A DNA stretch of 64,000 nucleotides from Cornus controversa. Its lineage: Eukaryota > Streptophyta > Magnoliopsida > Cornales > Cornaceae. The number at the start of each line of letters is the position of its first letter. The stretch's first letter is position 1. Under the pieces are notes generated by a model. That model was not told where the DNA came from. It did no database searches and saw only the letters and a list, made by a program, of their open reading frames with translations. The stretch covers positions 51,641,255-51,705,254 of the forward strand of contig CM048853.1 in assembly GCA_026545225.1 (NCBI GenBank). The letters are read 5' to 3'. This document shows, one piece after another, positions 32,578 through 45,518 of this stretch. A program made the translations under genes and the position numbers.

Positions 32578-33690
32578 CTGCTCAACCACAGTTTACATGG
32601 CCAAAATGAACTTGGAATCTTCCTAATGGAATTATCATTTGTCGAAAAAATGACAACGAAGAAGTGGATTTGTTTTAGAAGATCTTATCTATCTCACACA
32701 TTATAGTTTTTTTCTTTTATATAATTATTATTAAATGAAATATTGGAGGTGATAGAGGTTTTGCTGGTGTGCAGTTGTAGCCTTAGGCGACTATGTCGGT
32801 TGCCTAAGAACCTAGCTAATAAGATAATTTATTAGGCTACTAAAAGATTTCATTTTCTTATATTTAGGAATCAAGAATAGAATGTATTAAAGTAGGCTTC
32901 TATAATTTAATTTATCTTATTTTGATTGGATTAGTGGTATTGGAAAATGGTAAAACTTTCCATCTATTTTTTTTTCCTCTCCTCCTTTCACCCAATAGGG
33001 GTTTATTAATATGAGTACAATCTCACCATGAATTCATTTGTCTAACTATCTCACTTCATCTTATATATATATTATTTATTTTATTCTTTTACATATTTTG
33101 TTATTTTTAGGCTCTTCTACATCTGTTTCTTTGCCAACAAGAAAGTAGTGATTTTCTATTTGGGTTCAATAACTTGATAGAGAGTTACAAAATAGTAATA
33201 AAACTGTTGAAAAATTTATTGGAGCATTGGACAATATTTTTATAACATGGGTTTATTGTTCTTTAATTTAATTTATTTTGTACTTTTATTATTATTTTTT
33301 ATCATAGAAATTATATATTTAGTTTGTGGCCATTTTTATTTATATTATTGATTATGTCTAATAGAAAATATGAATAATGATGTGAAAAACATAAAAAAAG
33401 AGTAAAATAAATAATATAATTTAATCTAAAAAAAGAGTTCTTGATAGATTTTTTATAACTAATAATCAAAATGTAACAAAAAAAAAAAAGGTAAAAATTT
33501 AACGATAAACAATCAAGTCATCTAATTAGCAACTTTCTATCTCAAAAATAAGAAAAATGATTTTTAAATAAAAATTATTAATTATTACTTGATATTAATA
33601 TTTTAAACATAAGGCAACTTTTCTATCTTTCGCCTAAGGTCTCAAATTTTATTGAGTCGCCCCTGAGTGTGTGGATATCATGTGATTAGA
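32578..33690. other. SABATH upstream module, then AT-rich intergenic DNA
   Basis: CTCTGCTCAACCACAGTTTA at 32578 is the SABATH upstream marker that recurs at about 36050 and 46316 and, slightly changed, at 28826. GAAATATTGGAGGTGATAGA (about 32738) recurs from 31886. After 32780 nothing recognisable is seen. Confidence 0.5.
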
Positions 33691-33870
33691 GTTGCAAATC
33701 TGTGGCTTTCGAACAACGATTCAACTGTCCTTGTTCATAATGTTAAAATACTTAAGTACAATATTTTACGTTTTTTTGTTTGTTTGCCTTTTCAGGACTT
33801 GTGAGAAACGGCTCCATTTGGCCCAGATTGGAACTATTGGCATTAGTGGCGAGGCTTGGAATGTTGTGAC
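33690..33870. repeat. Duplicated flank module, copy 1 of 3
   Basis: AACAACGATTCAACTGTCCT, then AATGTTAAAATACTT, TTTTACGTTTTT, and GGAACTATTGGCATTAGTGG recur in the same order at 36250-36395 and, slightly eroded, at 46427-46552. The Copia remnant follows this copy directly, at about 33865, where the other copies read a different continuation. Confidence 0.75.
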
Positions 33871-34344
33871 AGGAGCTGAGAAACTCAAATCAAAACACCA
33901 CACATACACAAATAGACAGAGATTTACATGGTTCGGCAATTGCCCACATCCATGGAAGGCAGCGGATTTCACTATAGAGAAAATATACAGATTATAGATT
34001 TTCTCTCTCAGATCCTCACTCTCTGTTTTAGACTTCTTCTAATTTTGCACACTGAATTTGCCACTTCTTTTGCCTCCTATTACATAAAGATGAGGGGGGA
34101 TTATATAAGTGAAGAGGGGAGAGACAAGCTCTTAACAATTGCGGAAAAACAAGCGAAAACAGCCTACTTGTGTTGACTTTTCCTTCACGTGGCACTGATC
34201 AATGTTTGGTGACTTTCGGTGCTATTCAATGCCAATGTCTCTTCACCCTCTCATTCGAGCCACTATAATCAACAATCTCCATTTTGGCGAGAATCCATTA
34301 ATCAACGATCTTCACCTTGGTGAGAATCTAACAATCAATGTTGT
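33870..34344. other. LTR-like segment joined to the Copia remnant
   Basis: GATTTACATGGTTCGGCAAT followed by CCCACATCCATGG resembles a stretch common in LTRs of plant Copia elements (GATTTACGTGGTTCGGC..). AAATCCATTAATCAACAATC-type repeats with TTGG(C/T)GAGAATC follow at 34265-34330. The LTR-like text appears to run on the plus strand while the gag fragment runs on the minus strand, so this may be a rearranged or second element. Confidence 0.35.
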
Positions 34345-35683
34345 TTCCAAGGTGCCCTTAGGTGCTACGATGAATGTCAGTGCTGAACTTGACTCTTTTC
34401 TACTTGCTCAAAACATATTGCTCGCAGAAATCAAGTTTTCTAGTCTTGGTGCCCTTTAATAGACCTTGCTTTATCAAGTCCTGCAAAGCCTTCTCCCCAG
34501 CATACCCTAAGTGCATGTGCTAGAGTCGGGAAGTATCAGATGCCTCATCTTTGGAACTGCTAGAGATGGCTGCTCTCCCTGTGACTATATGCCCGTCTAG
34601 GAAATACAAATTTCCCTTTTGAGTACCTTTTATCGCCAGTAATGCACCACGTACAACTTTCAGGACTCCATTTTTCATGGTCACCTTGTAACCGCTGGAG
34701 TTTAAGACCTTAATGAAATGAGGTTCTTCTTCAAATCCAGAACATATTGGACATCCGTAAGTCATCTGATTGTAACATTGTGCATCTTCAAACGAACTAT
34801 TCCTATCCCTTTTGTCTAGTAGACAGTATCGTTGCCCATACGCACAACTCCTCTATCAAGCTCCTGAAAGCTTGAGAACCACTGCCTGTTAGGACACATA
34901 TGATAGGAAGATCCGAAATCTAGAATTTATTTATCAGATAGGCTGTCTGATGATGAAACTGAAAAAACTAATTCTTCTTCGTCATTTGCTTTTCTTTGCA
35001 AGACGTCTTCTTGATGACGATTCTTCTCTTGACTTCGAGTGAGATCTACCCCACCCGTTGGATCCATCAGATTTTTTGTTATTTGTCCTACTTCTGGTTA
35101 CAGTCAACACCTCTGATGTTGAGTCCCTGTGATCATGCTGACCCTTTTTTTGATACTCGTTATTACCAAAGCCTTAGAAACATCTATGAATTTAAACTCA
35201 TATTTTTCATACAACAGAGTGGTGGCTAAATGATTATAGTCTTCAGGCAAGAAATTTAATAACAACAGAGCCTTATCTTCATCAACAATATCAATATCTA
35301 ATTTCTATAAATCAGCCATAATTTTGTTGAAATTATCCAAATGCTCAATGATAGAAGTACCTCTTTTGTACTAGAATCAAAAGAGCTTCTTCTTCAGATA
35401 GAGCCGGTTCTCTATGTTTTTTGTCATGTACTTGTCCTCCAATTTCTTTTAGAGACTTGTTGTCGTTGTCCCCTTCATGACAAAATACTTCACACAATCG
35501 GATTGTGTCACAAGCTTGACGGTTCATGAAATTTCAATCTTCATTAGAAAAATCTTTGGGCTTGACATCCAAGACAATATGAGACCATTCTCGAAACAAT
35601 AAATCCAAAACTTTACATTGCCACATGCCTAAATTATTGGTACCGTCAAATTTCTCCACATCAAATTTTACATTTGACAACAT
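34345..35683 (-). mobile_element. Broken Copia retrotransposon, gag to gag-pre-integrase region
   Basis: Read on the minus strand, a Copia gag start (VKFDVEKFDGTNNLGMWQCK) begins at about 35683. It is followed by a DIDIVDEDKALLLL-type stretch near 35290, a protease-proximal YHMCPNRQWF and GNDTVY region near 34850, LTDVQYV..LKKNLISL, and then the pre-integrase HMHLGYAGEKALQDLIKQGL near 34470. Many stops interrupt it, including Trp to stop just before HMHLG and a stop in the gag after KDFSNED. Integrase, reverse transcriptase and RNase H are missing. The family resembles Tnt1-94-type elements. It is a dead fragment. Confidence 0.85.
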
Positions 35684-35769
35684 GGTTCTCCGAACAGAAT
35701 TACTTGTGAAAGTTTTGCTGATGCCTGTGAATTCAGAATCCCTAATTTCAACGATAGGAGGGGTTCAGA

Positions 35770-36047
35770 TGCGATAAACAAAAACTTCAAGGGGCTGAAT
35801 TGTAATTTTCAAAAAACTCAGGGACTGAATTGTGATTGCTAGAAAAATCAGAGACTGGATTACAATTTCCAGAAAGAACAGAGGCTGAAGTGCAATTATC
35901 AGAAAAACCAGGGACTAAGTTGAAAATTTCAAAAATTCAGGTGCTGAATTGAAATTTTCAGAAAGAATCGCAATTTTCAAAAAATCAGAGGCCGAATTGT
36001 AATTACTAGAAAGAACATGAGCAGAATTACAATTTTTAGAAAGACCT
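35770..36047. repeat. ~30-bp minisatellite next to the Copia gag
   Basis: Units of the form CAGA/GG(G)CTGAATTG(T/C)AATTTTCAGAAA repeat about nine times with substitutions and small length changes. It lies just 5' of the gag start, where the untranslated leader of the element would be. Two units recur at 46231-46310, next to the same SABATH upstream marker, so the minisatellite was copied with the surrounding block. Confidence 0.8.
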
Positions 36048-36399
36048 CTGCTCAACCACAGTTTACATGGACAAAATGAACTTGAAATCTTCCTAACAGA
36101 ATTGTCGTTTGTCAAACTCCTGAGAGCCAAGCGTTTAGAAATCTATCTGATATATATGCGAAAAAGTGGATTTGTTTCAGAAGATCATATCTATGAGTGT
36201 GTGTGTGTGTGTGTATCTTGTGGTTAGAGCTGCAAATTTGTGGGCTTAATTGGAACAACGATTCAACTGTCCTTATTCATGAATCATAATGTTAAAATAC
36301 TTCAGGACAACATTTTACGTTTTTGTTTGTTTGTTTGCCCACTCGTGAGAAACTGTTCCATTTGGCCCAGCTTGGAACTATTGGCATTAGTGGTTATAC

Positions 36400-39300
36400 T
36401 GTCATCTTTTAGTGATTAGATTCTTATTCTTATTTTTTCTAAACACATTTAAACATTTACTAATAATATTTCAATTTTCTCTACAATTTGTGCTTGTCAA
36501 TTATTTTAACCTAATTATCAATTTAGCTTTCGCTTCCTCACCGTCTAAGCACGTAAAAAGGAAGACAACAACTATCCATTTTGTTATGATGTTTGCCATT
36601 ACATAAAATTCAGACTTTCATTCATTCTACAAATTGCATCTTATGACATCTCATGTTATATATATATATATATATATAATTTGAAACGGTATTAGACCCT
36701 CAAATCCAGACATATATTGATGGGGAAATGGACTTAATCCAAAGAAAATGGTGACTCCAATTAGAAATAAATAAATAAACCAAACACATTAATTTCACTA
36801 TAGATAATTTATAAATAACATAATCAACAACTCGCTAGTCAATCCTAATATATTTTGATTCTCACAGAAATTTCTAAAATTTGGATCCTAGTTACCGAAG
36901 GTTAGATTTTGATCATCAATTTATGATGGCTTTGTAATTAATGTAGTTGCTTTAGCAATATTGTAACAGGACCATGTTTCATAGGAGCTACAAATAATTA
37001 TATATAATCTACAATAATAAAAGTTTGAAACATTAATTAAATTACAATAATATTTTTCCCTCATTTTGAATATAATAAATAAACATTATTAATTATATTA
37101 ATTAAGTAATTAAATCAAAAATACAATTTTCACTATCTTGAAATCAAATAAAAATATTAATACCACTCAAATAATATAGCATTTAGAACAAACATTAAGT
37201 ATATATCTCATTGAATTAACATATTTTTTTAATATATATTAATGTTGAAGTATTATTGACAAAAAATAAATGAGTGGTCTAACTTATATTACTTTAACTA
37301 TTATATGTTATACTATATATCTTGAAACAATAAAGAAAACTTAATTTCATAAAACTATATATTCATATTAAATGGTTTAAATTCATCAATTATTCTAATT
37401 GACTTTTTAGACATTTAACTAATTAATCATTATTTGAAAAAATATAAGAAAATGGTTTAACTTATATTACTTAAAACTGCTATATTTTATACTATATATC
37501 TCGGGACACTAAAGAACAATTATGGCCATCATTCATATATAATTATATATATTTTCACCATATATATATAATTAAATATTTATATCTCCACCTATATATA
37601 TATATATATATATCCACCATATATTATCTGCACCCCAATAATTTGATATACATCCACATCTCCTTCTCAAAATTAAATTGATTATCGTATGAATTTGATA
37701 GAGATGAGTTTTTAGTAAATTTTAATTAATTTAGTGAATTTTATTGATTTTTTGGAGACCATTTAGCATAAGTAATTATTCATTTATAAATTCTATGTTC
37801 ATGTCTTTATTAAAAAAATTAGTAGTTGTTTTATTACTAAATGAATCAATGAATACTAATAGATTTAAGAATGAAATAAATGAACATTTATACTATATAT
37901 AACATATTAGAAGATAATATATATATAAAATACACGTCAGTACAAATAGTGTGAAAATATATGTTTTTTTAACATTCTAAAACAAATTTACAATATTAAG
38001 CTTTATATTTTTTACATTTTAAAATAAATTAATAAATATTAACACTGAACGGGTTACACGGGTTAAACGGGTTGATTCAACCCGCATTGACCCGACACAA
38101 CACAACACAATCCGTCAAATTAAACGAGTTATGAGGGTTAATTAAGCAGGTTGAACCCAAACCCGACACGTTTTTTGTGTGTTGTAATCGTGTTAACCAG
38201 TTTACGATCCGAACCCGTTTAACCCAAACCTAAACCCGTTAACTTCATATCGATTTCGAGTCGTGTTGAATTTTGGCACCCCATGCATGGCAATAACTTA
38301 AGAGGGGACTGAAGGAACCCACCAGCTAGCCCTCTTGTTCGAAATTTGGAGCTCAGTAAGCCTGTCACCACTCATTTTAAAAGCGTTAAAGCTCAAACCA
38401 ATGCACCAAGTGTAGTCAAATTAATAACACGGTTTCATATTTTAGGCCCATCTGAAACACCCCTAATTCAGATGGGCCTAACCAGGCAGATGAAATTTTC
38501 TTTTATAGTAAGGTTAAGTTAAAAAAAAACACCATAATGTATGACTTCTTACTTTTTAAAATATGCGCGGTCAGTCCTTAGATAATTTTTTTGTTGAGAA
38601 GTGACATAAATTAAATCTGTATTCTGTTTTTGTCCCCATCTCTCAACTCTCTTTCTTACACACACAATACCCCTCTCTCTCTTAAACATGACATAATATT
38701 AAAATAGAAATTAAAATTTGTAATTATAATTTTGAGCAAAAATTGATCTGTAACCCAATTTATTTAAATATTTTAAAATTTTATTATCAGCAATTGGATT
38801 TTTTTTCTTTTTATAACTTTAATTATTAAATTGTTAGTATTTTTTCTAAATGGGATAAATAGTCAATTTTTTAAAATGAAAAAGCATAATAATATTTAAT
38901 TTAATTTTACAGTATGTATAGTATTGGGGGGAATTTTTTTTAAGTTATAATGTAATTTTTGTGCAAGAGGTTGCTAACTTGAATTTGAAAAGAATTAATT
39001 AATTATAATTTAGTATTCATTATTTCATTTAAACTTTAAAATAAGATAAAATAATTTTAAATTTAGGAAAGCTACTGATGAACTAAAAATCAAATATTGT
39101 AAAATTATAATTATAAATTACAAAGAGTTTAGCTTGAAATTTGAGATATTGAAAATTAGTGCAAAAATATTTACCAAAAGCACAACTTACTATTTTTATT
39201 GAGAATTGATAAGATATATTTGTGATCAAAAAGAAAATTTAGAATTTATAAATACTTTTTCCTTTTTTTTTTTACTAAAAAATATTTTATAAATTTTAAA

Positions 39301-41330
39301 AGGTAAACGAATAATATAAATAAAGAATATTTTTTTGGAATATCAATGGTTTAATTTACTAAAGAATAAAGGGCTTTGTTACTGTAAGGTATTTAGGTCT
39401 TTGCATAAGGTTAATTGTCAGATATCCTTACTTGAACATTTTTTTTTAAATTGAGGAGAGTTTATTGAACATCAGGGTTGTATACGGGCTACATCAATAT
39501 AGAAGTGTTTTCTACAGTTTGCCCTTTATAATATTATAAGGAAAATTTTACTGTTATTTAGCTTTTAAGTGTATTTTTTAAAATAAACTTTTCACATTAA
39601 TCTTTCAAGGCATTATAATATTTATGGAAAAGAAAGAAAAATGAAATTGGAGACAGTTTTACCGAGGGTACTTCTATTACAGAAGTTGATGTTTGAGTGA
39701 TAATAAAAATTTGTAACTGTGGCGGGTTTGCATGTACTTATATATATTAACCTAATAAATCTTTCTAGTTCATAATTAATGTGCTCCACCAAGGAAATTG
39801 GAAATTATAATTACATGGAAAAAGATAAAATATTTTAGTTTTCCTCGTTACATTGAGAGGCACAAATGCATAATTTAAAGTGGAGTTATTGAAAAAATAT
39901 ATATACAAAATAATATGCTACATGCATGAAAAGAAAAAAATTAAAATTGAATATTATCATTTAAAAAAAATTGAAAAGTGATTGGCTAGACGCCGTTAAA
40001 TTGGTTGATTTCAATTTCTGTACTAAAAGAAAATTTGAAAATGGAATAATTAAAATTACGTGTTTCAACCATCCTTTTTTTTCTCCTTTCATAATCTACT
40101 ATTTTTGTTAAATTTGCAACAAGTGTGAAGTAAGCAACTTGCATATACTTCAGTAAGTAAAGAATAAAATATCATTAATCTGATGCATTCATATATTTTT
40201 TTAGAAAAAAATTAAACAAGTGAGATTTCATTAAACATTGTTCCCTTTTATCATTTTTCTGATAGAGACAAAGACTTTTATTTTTTATTTTTTTTATGTT
40301 TGTTGGACAAATAATTATATATGTTAAGAGTTATTTCTTCTCTAATCATATAATATGCTTGTGATTTTAGCGTCACATGTTTCTTGATGTGACACTATTT
40401 GTGGCCTAAAAAAATCACTAATCTATCGAGGCTCATTTTAAAAGCCTTAGAAGTTAGAACTCAATCCAATCCAGAGTTGAGTCAAACTCTGAAGGCTCTT
40501 TTTTTATAGAAGGGTTACAATCAAGGTAATGAGTATACTTTTATAAGAGTAATGTATTTATACTGTGTTCGTATTTAATATCAATATTTTTTAAATTTTT
40601 ATGAATACTTTTTAAAAGTATTCATAATTTTAAAATATATTTTTTATTTCTAACACGTATCCGATACTTCTCTGATATTTCAAAACATATTTTTAACAAG
40701 TTTTAAACATGAAAATGTAATTTTTTCAACAATAATATCATATTATAATTGTTATGAAAAGTTTAAAATTCATTTAAAACAAAAGTATTGAGATACATAT
40801 CATGATTTAGTACAAAATTTGTTCATACTAATTATACAATTACTCTTAACTCTTATTTTGTTTGTTAATATAATATTTTATAAAGAAATTTTAATAACTC
40901 ATTTTTTGCATATATAAAAATATAATTTATTATCTTTATATTCTCGTATCATGTCCGTACTCGCATCCTATTTTTTTAAAATTTGTCGTATCACTCTACC
41001 CGTATCGTGTCGTACTCATGTCCCATATCTATATCTATGTTTCCTAGGTTATAAAAACTTAGAACTCAATCCAATGCACAACGTATAGTCAAACTCACTA
41101 GAATAAAACTTTATGGAGAATACTTGGGTCCAATCCCAAGAGGACCAAGTTGGTTTTCCCAAGTTATGTGTCCCAAACAAATATTGACATTGTAGTCAAA
41201 TTTATAAAACATTAAAAACTTAAGATATGGATCAAACACATTTCTAAACGGATCGAATTTCAACCCATTTGGATTTCTCCCTCCAGCAAATCTACATTTC
41301 AATCTCCATTAGTCCACTCCCCATACATAT
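36400..41330. other. Gene-poor AT-rich DNA with repeat scraps
   Basis: No gene is supported. Noted pieces: (TA)n runs at 36656-36679 and 37590-37612; a CGGGTT/AACCCG-rich repeat end at about 38041-38283 that finishes TTTTGGCACCCC, like many plant hAT-type elements; a SABATH-flank module at about 38285-38430 (AATAACTTAAGAG, AAAGCGTTAAAGCTCAAA); and GTGTCC-type remnants at 40640-41040. Long homopolymer-rich stretches make further calls unsafe. Confidence 0.5.
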
Positions 41331-41337
41331 ATATATA

Positions 41338-41365
41338 CTAGTAAAAAGCCCGTGCGATGCACGTG
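41338..41365 (-). mobile_element. Probable Helitron 3' terminus
   Basis: On the minus strand, CGTGCATCGCACG forms a perfect 5-bp hairpin, followed by GGCTTTTTA and then CTAG just before T. Helitrons end in a short GC-rich hairpin about 10 bases before a CTRR terminus, inserted at A|T, and this fits. The body would extend to higher coordinates on the minus strand; the 5' TC end was not located. Confidence 0.45.
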
Positions 41366-42404
41366 AGCATAAATCTTTATATATTTGTAATTATAAAAAA
41401 TATAAATAACCAAAACAAATATATAAGAATATAATTATTTTTTAGTATCATTTTACACTATCATAATGAGTCATATATTATGTATGTATTAGTCTTTTAT
41501 GCATTTATATATCAAATATTGGATCAAAGAGTCACTTTGCTTGAATCAAAGAGTCACTTTCTAGACACCAAACATATCACTCATTGTTGCTCGCTATCAC
41601 TTTGATTGATGTAGAAAATATTTCTTCGAACCAAAATAGTGAAATGATTGAATTTGATATGTTAGTTTCTTTTACTTCATACGATTATGGATAATTTATT
41701 TTGTTATTGATAATATTCCTTTCTAATTTTTTTAAATTTTTGCTTCAATGTGTTTTTTGTTAGTTGTGGCCATATTTTCTACACCAAAGTTCTGGGTGAG
41801 TTCCCATCCTACCATTTTGAGTGGCTTTAACAACGAAATTGCGCTTTACTTTACTTGTTCAGATGACTTCTTGACTTTATTGATGCAACTTGGGCAATTG
41901 CCCGTTCTACCAGCATCTTCACAATCTCTGACTTAGCCAATTGGTCATGAATCTAGTTGTGGGCATGCATGGAGTCCTACCGAGGAAGGCCGACACAAGG
42001 TTTTCCATATCCGATTCTCTTCTTTAAAAAAGAATAAATACTATTGATAAATTTAAATGAATTGTTTTTTATGGATCTATAACCTTTTTTAAGTGGTAAA
42101 TAAGTTTGAGAATGCAATTTTACATGCTTATGGAGTCTATGACACAGGAGACGACATATATATATATATATATATTTGGAAAAAAAATACATATATAATG
42201 TGAATTTATTTATTGAGTTGGTTTATGTTAAGAGTCCTAATTAAAGTGAATAGAGATATATTTTAATATTATATATAAAATGTGATTCATAGAATTTAAT
42301 TTTAATTCTTTGTTAATTACAGAATTTTTCAAAGAGTTTGTGTTTAATACAGTGTTTGTATTTTGATAAAATAAAATAGAAGAGTGTTTGTAGTTTGATA
42401 AAAA

Positions 42405-42585
42405 GGAAAATGCTAAACGTCATGAAATTTTATCATGAATTACCTTCATGAATGATGTGGCAAGTGATAATACTATTGACATTCCGTGTATGGGGGGAAT
42501 CCCACCAATACTAACTCACCATTTAATTGCCACATCATTCGAGATAAAAATTCATGAAATATTTTCATGACGTGTAGCATTGCTC
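42405..42585. mobile_element. 181-bp MITE, copy A of a three-member family
   Basis: The copy starts GGAAAATGCTAAACGTCATG and ends, reverse complemented, GAGCAATGCTACACGTCATG. Inverted similarity runs over most of its length (TCATGAA.., ATGATGTGGCAA..), so it can fold as a long hairpin. The centre has CCGTGTATGGGGGGAATCCC. No clean target duplication is seen, unlike in the related copies. Confidence 0.8.
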
Positions 42586-42663
42586 AAAAATAAAATAGAA
42601 GAGTTTGTATTGAATAGAAGAGATCTATGCAAAAATAATAAAATAACAAAAGCAATAATATAA

Positions 42664-42844
42664 GGGAAATGCTAAATGTCATGAAATTTTATCATGAATT
42701 GCTTTCATGAATGATGTGGCAAGTGATAATACCATTGACATTCCGTGTATGGGGGGAATCCCACCAATACTAACTCGCCATTTAATTGCCACATCATTCA
42801 AGATAAAAATTCATGAAATATTTTCATGACGTGTAGCATTGCTC
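42664..42844. mobile_element. 181-bp MITE, copy B, 9-bp target duplication
   Basis: About 95% identical to copy A and only 78 bp from it in the same orientation. ATAATATAA flanks both ends (42655-42663, 42845-42853), a perfect nine-base duplication indicating a Mutator-like transposase. The ends are GGGAAATGCTA and, reverse complemented, GAGCAATGCTA. Confidence 0.88.
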
Positions 42845-42853
42845 ATAATATAA

Positions 42854-44400
42854 ATAGTGATACAGTTAATCGAATGTCATGTGATCACAATAATAAAATA
42901 ATAATAATAATATAAAAAAAAATCAAATGTCTTGAGATGTGAGATTTTTTTAGCAAAATTTTCATGGCTCTGAGTTTGCAATTGAAAAAAAAAAACCAAG
43001 TTTCTTAACATTGCACAAATCTGAAATCACATATCATATAACACATATTGAACACAACTAAGAAAAAATTAAAGAGATTAGTTGCTTTCAAGTAATTATG
43101 TGAATCAAAACCGAGTCAAACAGAGAGCAAATATTAAATTTGAACCAAAATCGAGAATTAAGAAAAAATTAAAGAGATTAATTACCTTGAATGCGAATTG
43201 AAATAGATTTGAAACTGAAAATTAAGAAAAAATTAAAAAGATAATTTACCTTGAATCAATTATCTTGAATTGTACCTTGAGTGCAAGTTAAAATTAAAAC
43301 CTTTTATATAGAAAATCCGACCACAACTAACAAAAAAAAAAAAAAAATACAATGAAGCAAAAACTAACAATTATCAATAACAAAGTCAGGTAGTTTCTCG
43401 CGAAGAGAAAAAAAAAAAATTTATATGTACATTTTTTCTTCAAGATGGGTCCATTTGTCCGTGAATCTATTTCCACAAAGGATAATACTATTTTCTTAGT
43501 AATGATTGAATGAATTGTTTTAGCAAATACAACAAAACATCAAGTGCTAAAAAAATAAGGAAATGTCTTTTTATCGAGCTCCAAGTTTCGAAACCACTGT
43601 CAGTATATTCTTGGCTTCCATGTGTTTTGGGCAAGTGCCCCTTGTCTAATAACATAATGCTAACTAACTTGCGTACTTATCTATATATGTATAATATATC
43701 ATAACATACGGAAAAACATAATTGTTTATTAATATGGACCCTTCTCATTTGGAAACTCAATATTTTTTATTTTTTATATTATTTTATTATGTATTATATT
43801 ATTTTAATGGGTTTGCACAAGTTGTCAATCATAGGAACAATTTTACAAATACCATTTTTCTTCACTTCCGTCATATTTAGAACACCAATACAATCAAGCA
43901 ATTAAACTTTTTTATAATAAAAAACCCACAAATTTGAGAACACAATAAACAAAACCCCAAATTTCATAACACCAATAGCAGTCAAGCAATTAAAAAATTA
44001 AAGAGAGATAATGGCTTTGTTTAGGTGTAATGTGATCACAGTAATAAAAAAATATTTTTTTAAAAAAAAAACCCAAGATTTTTTTAGTATAATTTTAATG
44101 GCTCTAAGTTTGCAATTAAAAAAAAAAAAGGTTTTATAACATTATACACTATGAAATCTAAGACCACATATCTTATAACACATATTTAACAACAACTTAG
44201 AAAATATTTAAGAGATTATTTACCTTCAAAAATTACCTTGAATGTGAATCGAAATAGAGAACTAAGAAAAAATTAAAGAGATTAAAAACTGAAATTTTTT
44301 ATATTAGGGTTTTGGAAGATACCTTGATGAATTAAAGAGCAGTTGAAATCATAGCCTATAAGATGGGTTGTGATGATGGAAGAATATAAAATAAGAGAGG
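42854..44400. other. AT-rich intergenic DNA, no gene
   Basis: Several short dispersed similarities occur (AAGAAAAAATTAAAGAGATTA recurs in parts at 43065, 43155 and 44265; CACATAT..ATAACACATATT at 43027 and 44164), which suggests an old local duplication of about 1.1 kb. Nothing coding is supported. Confidence 0.5.
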
Positions 44401-44419
44401 AATTTATTAATAGGAATAG

Positions 44420-44640
44420 ATAGATAAGTTTGTTTATGTTATGTTTCTATTTTTTTAATTAAAAAATTAAAAAAAATGGGTAGAGAAGTTTGTTTATGTT
44501 ATGTTTCTATTTTTTTAATTAAAAAATTAAAAAAAATGGGTAGAGAAGTTTGTTTATGTTATGTTTCTATTTTTCTTAATTAGAATGTTAAAAAATAGAT
44601 AGAGAGGTTTGTTTAAGTTATTTTTCTATTTTTTAATTAT
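44420..44640. repeat. 60-bp tandem repeat, ~3.5 copies
   Basis: The unit containing AAGTTTGTTTATGTTATGTT and then TTTTTTTAATTAAAAAATTA repeats with an exact 60-bp period. The first to third copies are nearly identical and the fourth is diverged. A second short direct repeat, ATTTCAATTCCTAGAGTTAG, follows at about 44641 and 44698. Confidence 0.92.
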
Positions 44641-45518
44641 GTTTCAATTCCTAGAGTTAGTTCAAAAACCATTGAACTTGGAACAGCCAAAAATAAATAT
44701 TTCAATTCCTAGAGTTAGTTCAAAAATGATGTTTACATCATTTTCAAAATCAAAGAGAGAGAAAAGAAGAGTGAAACTTTTTAGTTAGCCAAAAAAAAAT
44801 ATATATATTCTTTTAAATTAGGCTTAGGAGATTTAGAAAAAAATGATGTTTGTACTCAATTTTAATACATTTCCACTCCACTTGTTACATTTATGTTCGT
44901 TTTTTTAAAAAATAAAAAATTAAAATGACAATTGTCATTTAAAGCACTCTCATAATTCACAATTATTTTTTTCCCTAATGAACTGGAGTGTACTAAAGAA
45001 CAGGGAAAACTGTATGAGGAGGCCTCGAGCATTACAACAAGGACCAAAAGAGACTACAAGCCACAAGTCACAATTATTCAAACAAAAGTACTCTTACAAT
45101 CCAAATTCGAGAGATAATTTGTCATTTTCTTATTTTAAAAAAAAATGTGATGCCAATGTCATATACATACTACCAAATATTATAATTTTGGTAACAAGAT
45201 GAAATACCCACCATATTATCAAAGGGATAAAATTATTTTGAAATTATTTTGACTCTTGTACTTGAGTGAAGAGAAATATCATTATTCCATGAGATACATT
45301 TAAATAATGGAATAATGCATTACAAATGAGGCCATTGAATTTACTCCTCAATCCCATTTTAATGCTTTGAAAATTCATCCTCTCTATTAACTTAGGGCTC
45401 CAGGTTAACTACATGCCATTTGATTCCTTCGTCAATTTTCATAGAACCATTAGGTAAGTTTTTGTTATAATATACTATATATTTTTGTTAACCTGTAGAA
45501 AGGTTGTGAATTTTGGGA

